Shown here piece by piece: positions 55,518-56,495 of a stretch of DNA of 56,495 bases. A model generated the notes under the pieces. The model searched no databases and was not told where the DNA came from. It saw only the letters and a list, made by a program, of their open reading frames with translations. Source of the stretch: a virus; IMG/VR virus record IMGVR_UViG_3300025010_000071, positions 1 through 56,495 of that record; one strand, written 5' to 3'. Both the position numbers and the translations under genes were made by a program. The first letter of the stretch is position 1, and each line of letters starts with the position of its first letter.

Positions 55518-56495
55518 CCGTTTATCAAACTTCTCAACCATGGACTAGGATCAGTAAAAGAAGACATTTTACTGCAATAACTTTGTGGATCTTCTCCATC
55601 AAATATAGCTACCACTTCAGCAGGATTCGTACAGGTATTGTAATACACTTGACGGGTAGAAATAGTCTCACACCACAATAAAATATAAGGAAACAATCCA
55701 GGACAAAACGCCAAAATATCTTGTACACATTGTGGTATTTCTAAAGGAAGTTGTTCCGTCATTGTCAGCATTTCTTCATTTAACCAAGTGGCTGTTATGG
55801 TATTCTCTAAATTTTCTATTTTATAACCATTAAATCTGGTAGTAGGAATTTTGGAAAGTATATGGTATTCCACTCCATCTTTTGTATACTCAGATTGTTC
55901 TTTTATTTCTTCTTCGGGAACTCCTTCTTCCTTTATTTCTTTATCTAGTATCATTTCGCAAACATGGTATTGTCCTACTGCTTTACCAAATATTCTTACT
56001 GCACCGAAACATTCTCTATTAAATTTTAATTTTATTCCGTCAAAAATTGCTGTTGGGTATGGAATCAATTCCCCGACCGAATTGAAACAAGGTGATTCCC
56101 AAATGATTGTAGCATCTTCAAGATAAAAATCAAGGGAAACTTCAGAAGAGTTATCCACGAATACAGAAAATTCTCTAGGCTTTTTAATTATTTCCGTGCT
56201 GAAAATAGTTCCTAAAGCTGGTGTGACATTGTAAATTAGATCAGGTTTTGATGGCCAAGAATAAAAACCAAGATAAACTTTTATTTTTGTTCCATCAAAT
56301 TCAACTGGACAACCTGCTATCTTTATTGCTTTTGCAGATGTTCCAGTAGCAGCGGCAGTCCACAATCTATATACATCCCAAATATTAGCATATTTCAAAA
56401 TCTTCGATGGAACGATCTGTTCTAGTTTTACCCATAGTTCCAGTAAAGACAGATCAGAATCATCTACCGTATATGTAACACTATGTAAAGTAGTA
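55514..56495 (-). CDS. Tail protein, 5' end outside the window
   Basis: The frame is open to the window edge, so the TTG at 56398 is probably internal and the true start lies beyond 56495. At least 326 residues. Beta-rich: TLHSVTYTVDDSDLSLLELW, KVYLGFYSWPSKPDLIYNVTPALGTIF, DFYLEDATIIWESPCF, and later an acidic linker (KEIKEEGVPEEEIKEQ). Probably belongs to the tail-tip module with the next two large genes. Confidence 0.55.
   Translation of the reverse strand, partial: TTLHSVTYTVDDSDLSLLELWVKLEQIVPSKILKYANIWDVYRLWTAAATGTSAKAIKIAGCPVEFDGTKIKVYLGFYSWPSKPDLIYNVTPALGTIFSTEIIKKPREFSVFVDNSSEVSLDFYLEDATIIWESPCFNSVGELIPYPTAIFDGIKLKFNRECFGAVRIFGKAVGQYHVCEMILDKEIKEEGVPEEEIKEQSEYTKDGVEYHILSKIPTTRFNGYKIENLENTITATWLNEEMLTMTEQLPLEIPQCVQDILAFCPGLFPYILLWCETISTRQVYYNTCTNPAEVVAIFDGEDPQSYCSKMSSFTDPSPWLRSLING

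Noticed and set aside
1-56495. tRNA genes, integrase, attachment sites and insertion sequences
   Set aside because: I found no cloverleaf with anticodon arm, no tyrosine or serine recombinase motifs and no transposase in the window.

Overview
The window is part of a large double-stranded DNA tailed-phage genome (or a closely related prophage). It has dense, overlapping genes, a complete phage-type replication and recombination set, a lysis region and tail genes. Terminase, portal, capsid and tape-measure genes are absent, so the whole genome must extend well beyond this window. The two edge genes run off the window. Lipobox signal peptides in the late genes point to a Gram-negative host. A small ferredoxin hints at an anaerobic host, but that is inference. 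Most of the window is AT-rich, with some GC-rich blocks among the tail genes.

Layout. (1) 1-40117, all plus strand: early and middle genes. 1-8.4 kb holds small genes, a GGTCAN minisatellite, an SF2 helicase, a CHC2/TOPRIM primase, a SleB-like hydrolase and a DUF2135-like protein. 8.5-12.1 kb is a replication-initiation block: a folded leader RNA, a winged-helix initiator with a lambda-like candidate origin inside its gene, and a DnaB-like helicase. 12.4-20.0 kb is a 7-deazaguanine DNA-modification island (QueD, QueE, FolE, QueC, DpdA) interleaved with a radical SAM/SPASM-like protein, a HAD phosphatase and a methyltransferase. 20.4-33.7 kb carries a sliding clamp, nucleotidyltransferase, HNH-AP2 nuclease, UDG-like/PolA fusion polymerase, clamp loader, UvsY-like protein, SSB, RecA/UvsX, a structured RNA, a flap exonuclease, a resolvase-like nuclease and DNA ligase. 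33.7-40.1 kb has a papain-like peptidase, MazG-like proteins, a split SbcC with SbcD, and a thymidylate-synthase-like enzyme. (2) 40112-56495, all minus strand: ferredoxin, GH108 endolysin, secreted HNH nuclease, membrane and holin-like proteins, a receiver-like protein, several lipoproteins, then tail-tip, fibre and baseplate-like genes including a tail protein with a polysaccharide deacetylase domain.

How the genes work together. Initiator, helicase, primase, PolA, clamp and loader, SSB, RecA, FEN and ligase make a nearly self-sufficient replisome. The 7-deazaguanine genes can make preQ0 from GTP, and DpdA can exchange it for guanine in phage DNA, which would protect against restriction. 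No QueF or amidotransferase gene is visible, so the default prediction is dPreQ0; the interleaved radical SAM, HAD and methyltransferase genes might change the base further. The two gene blocks converge at 40.1 kb, where a hairpin that terminates the minus-strand operon lies inside the end of the ferredoxin gene.

Most notable: the lambda-like candidate origin, two unassigned leader RNAs (one with a predicted pseudoknot), the expanded deazaguanine island, the split SbcC, and a GC-rich recombinant block whose edges fall inside two tail genes, one of them within a 14-residue repeat array.
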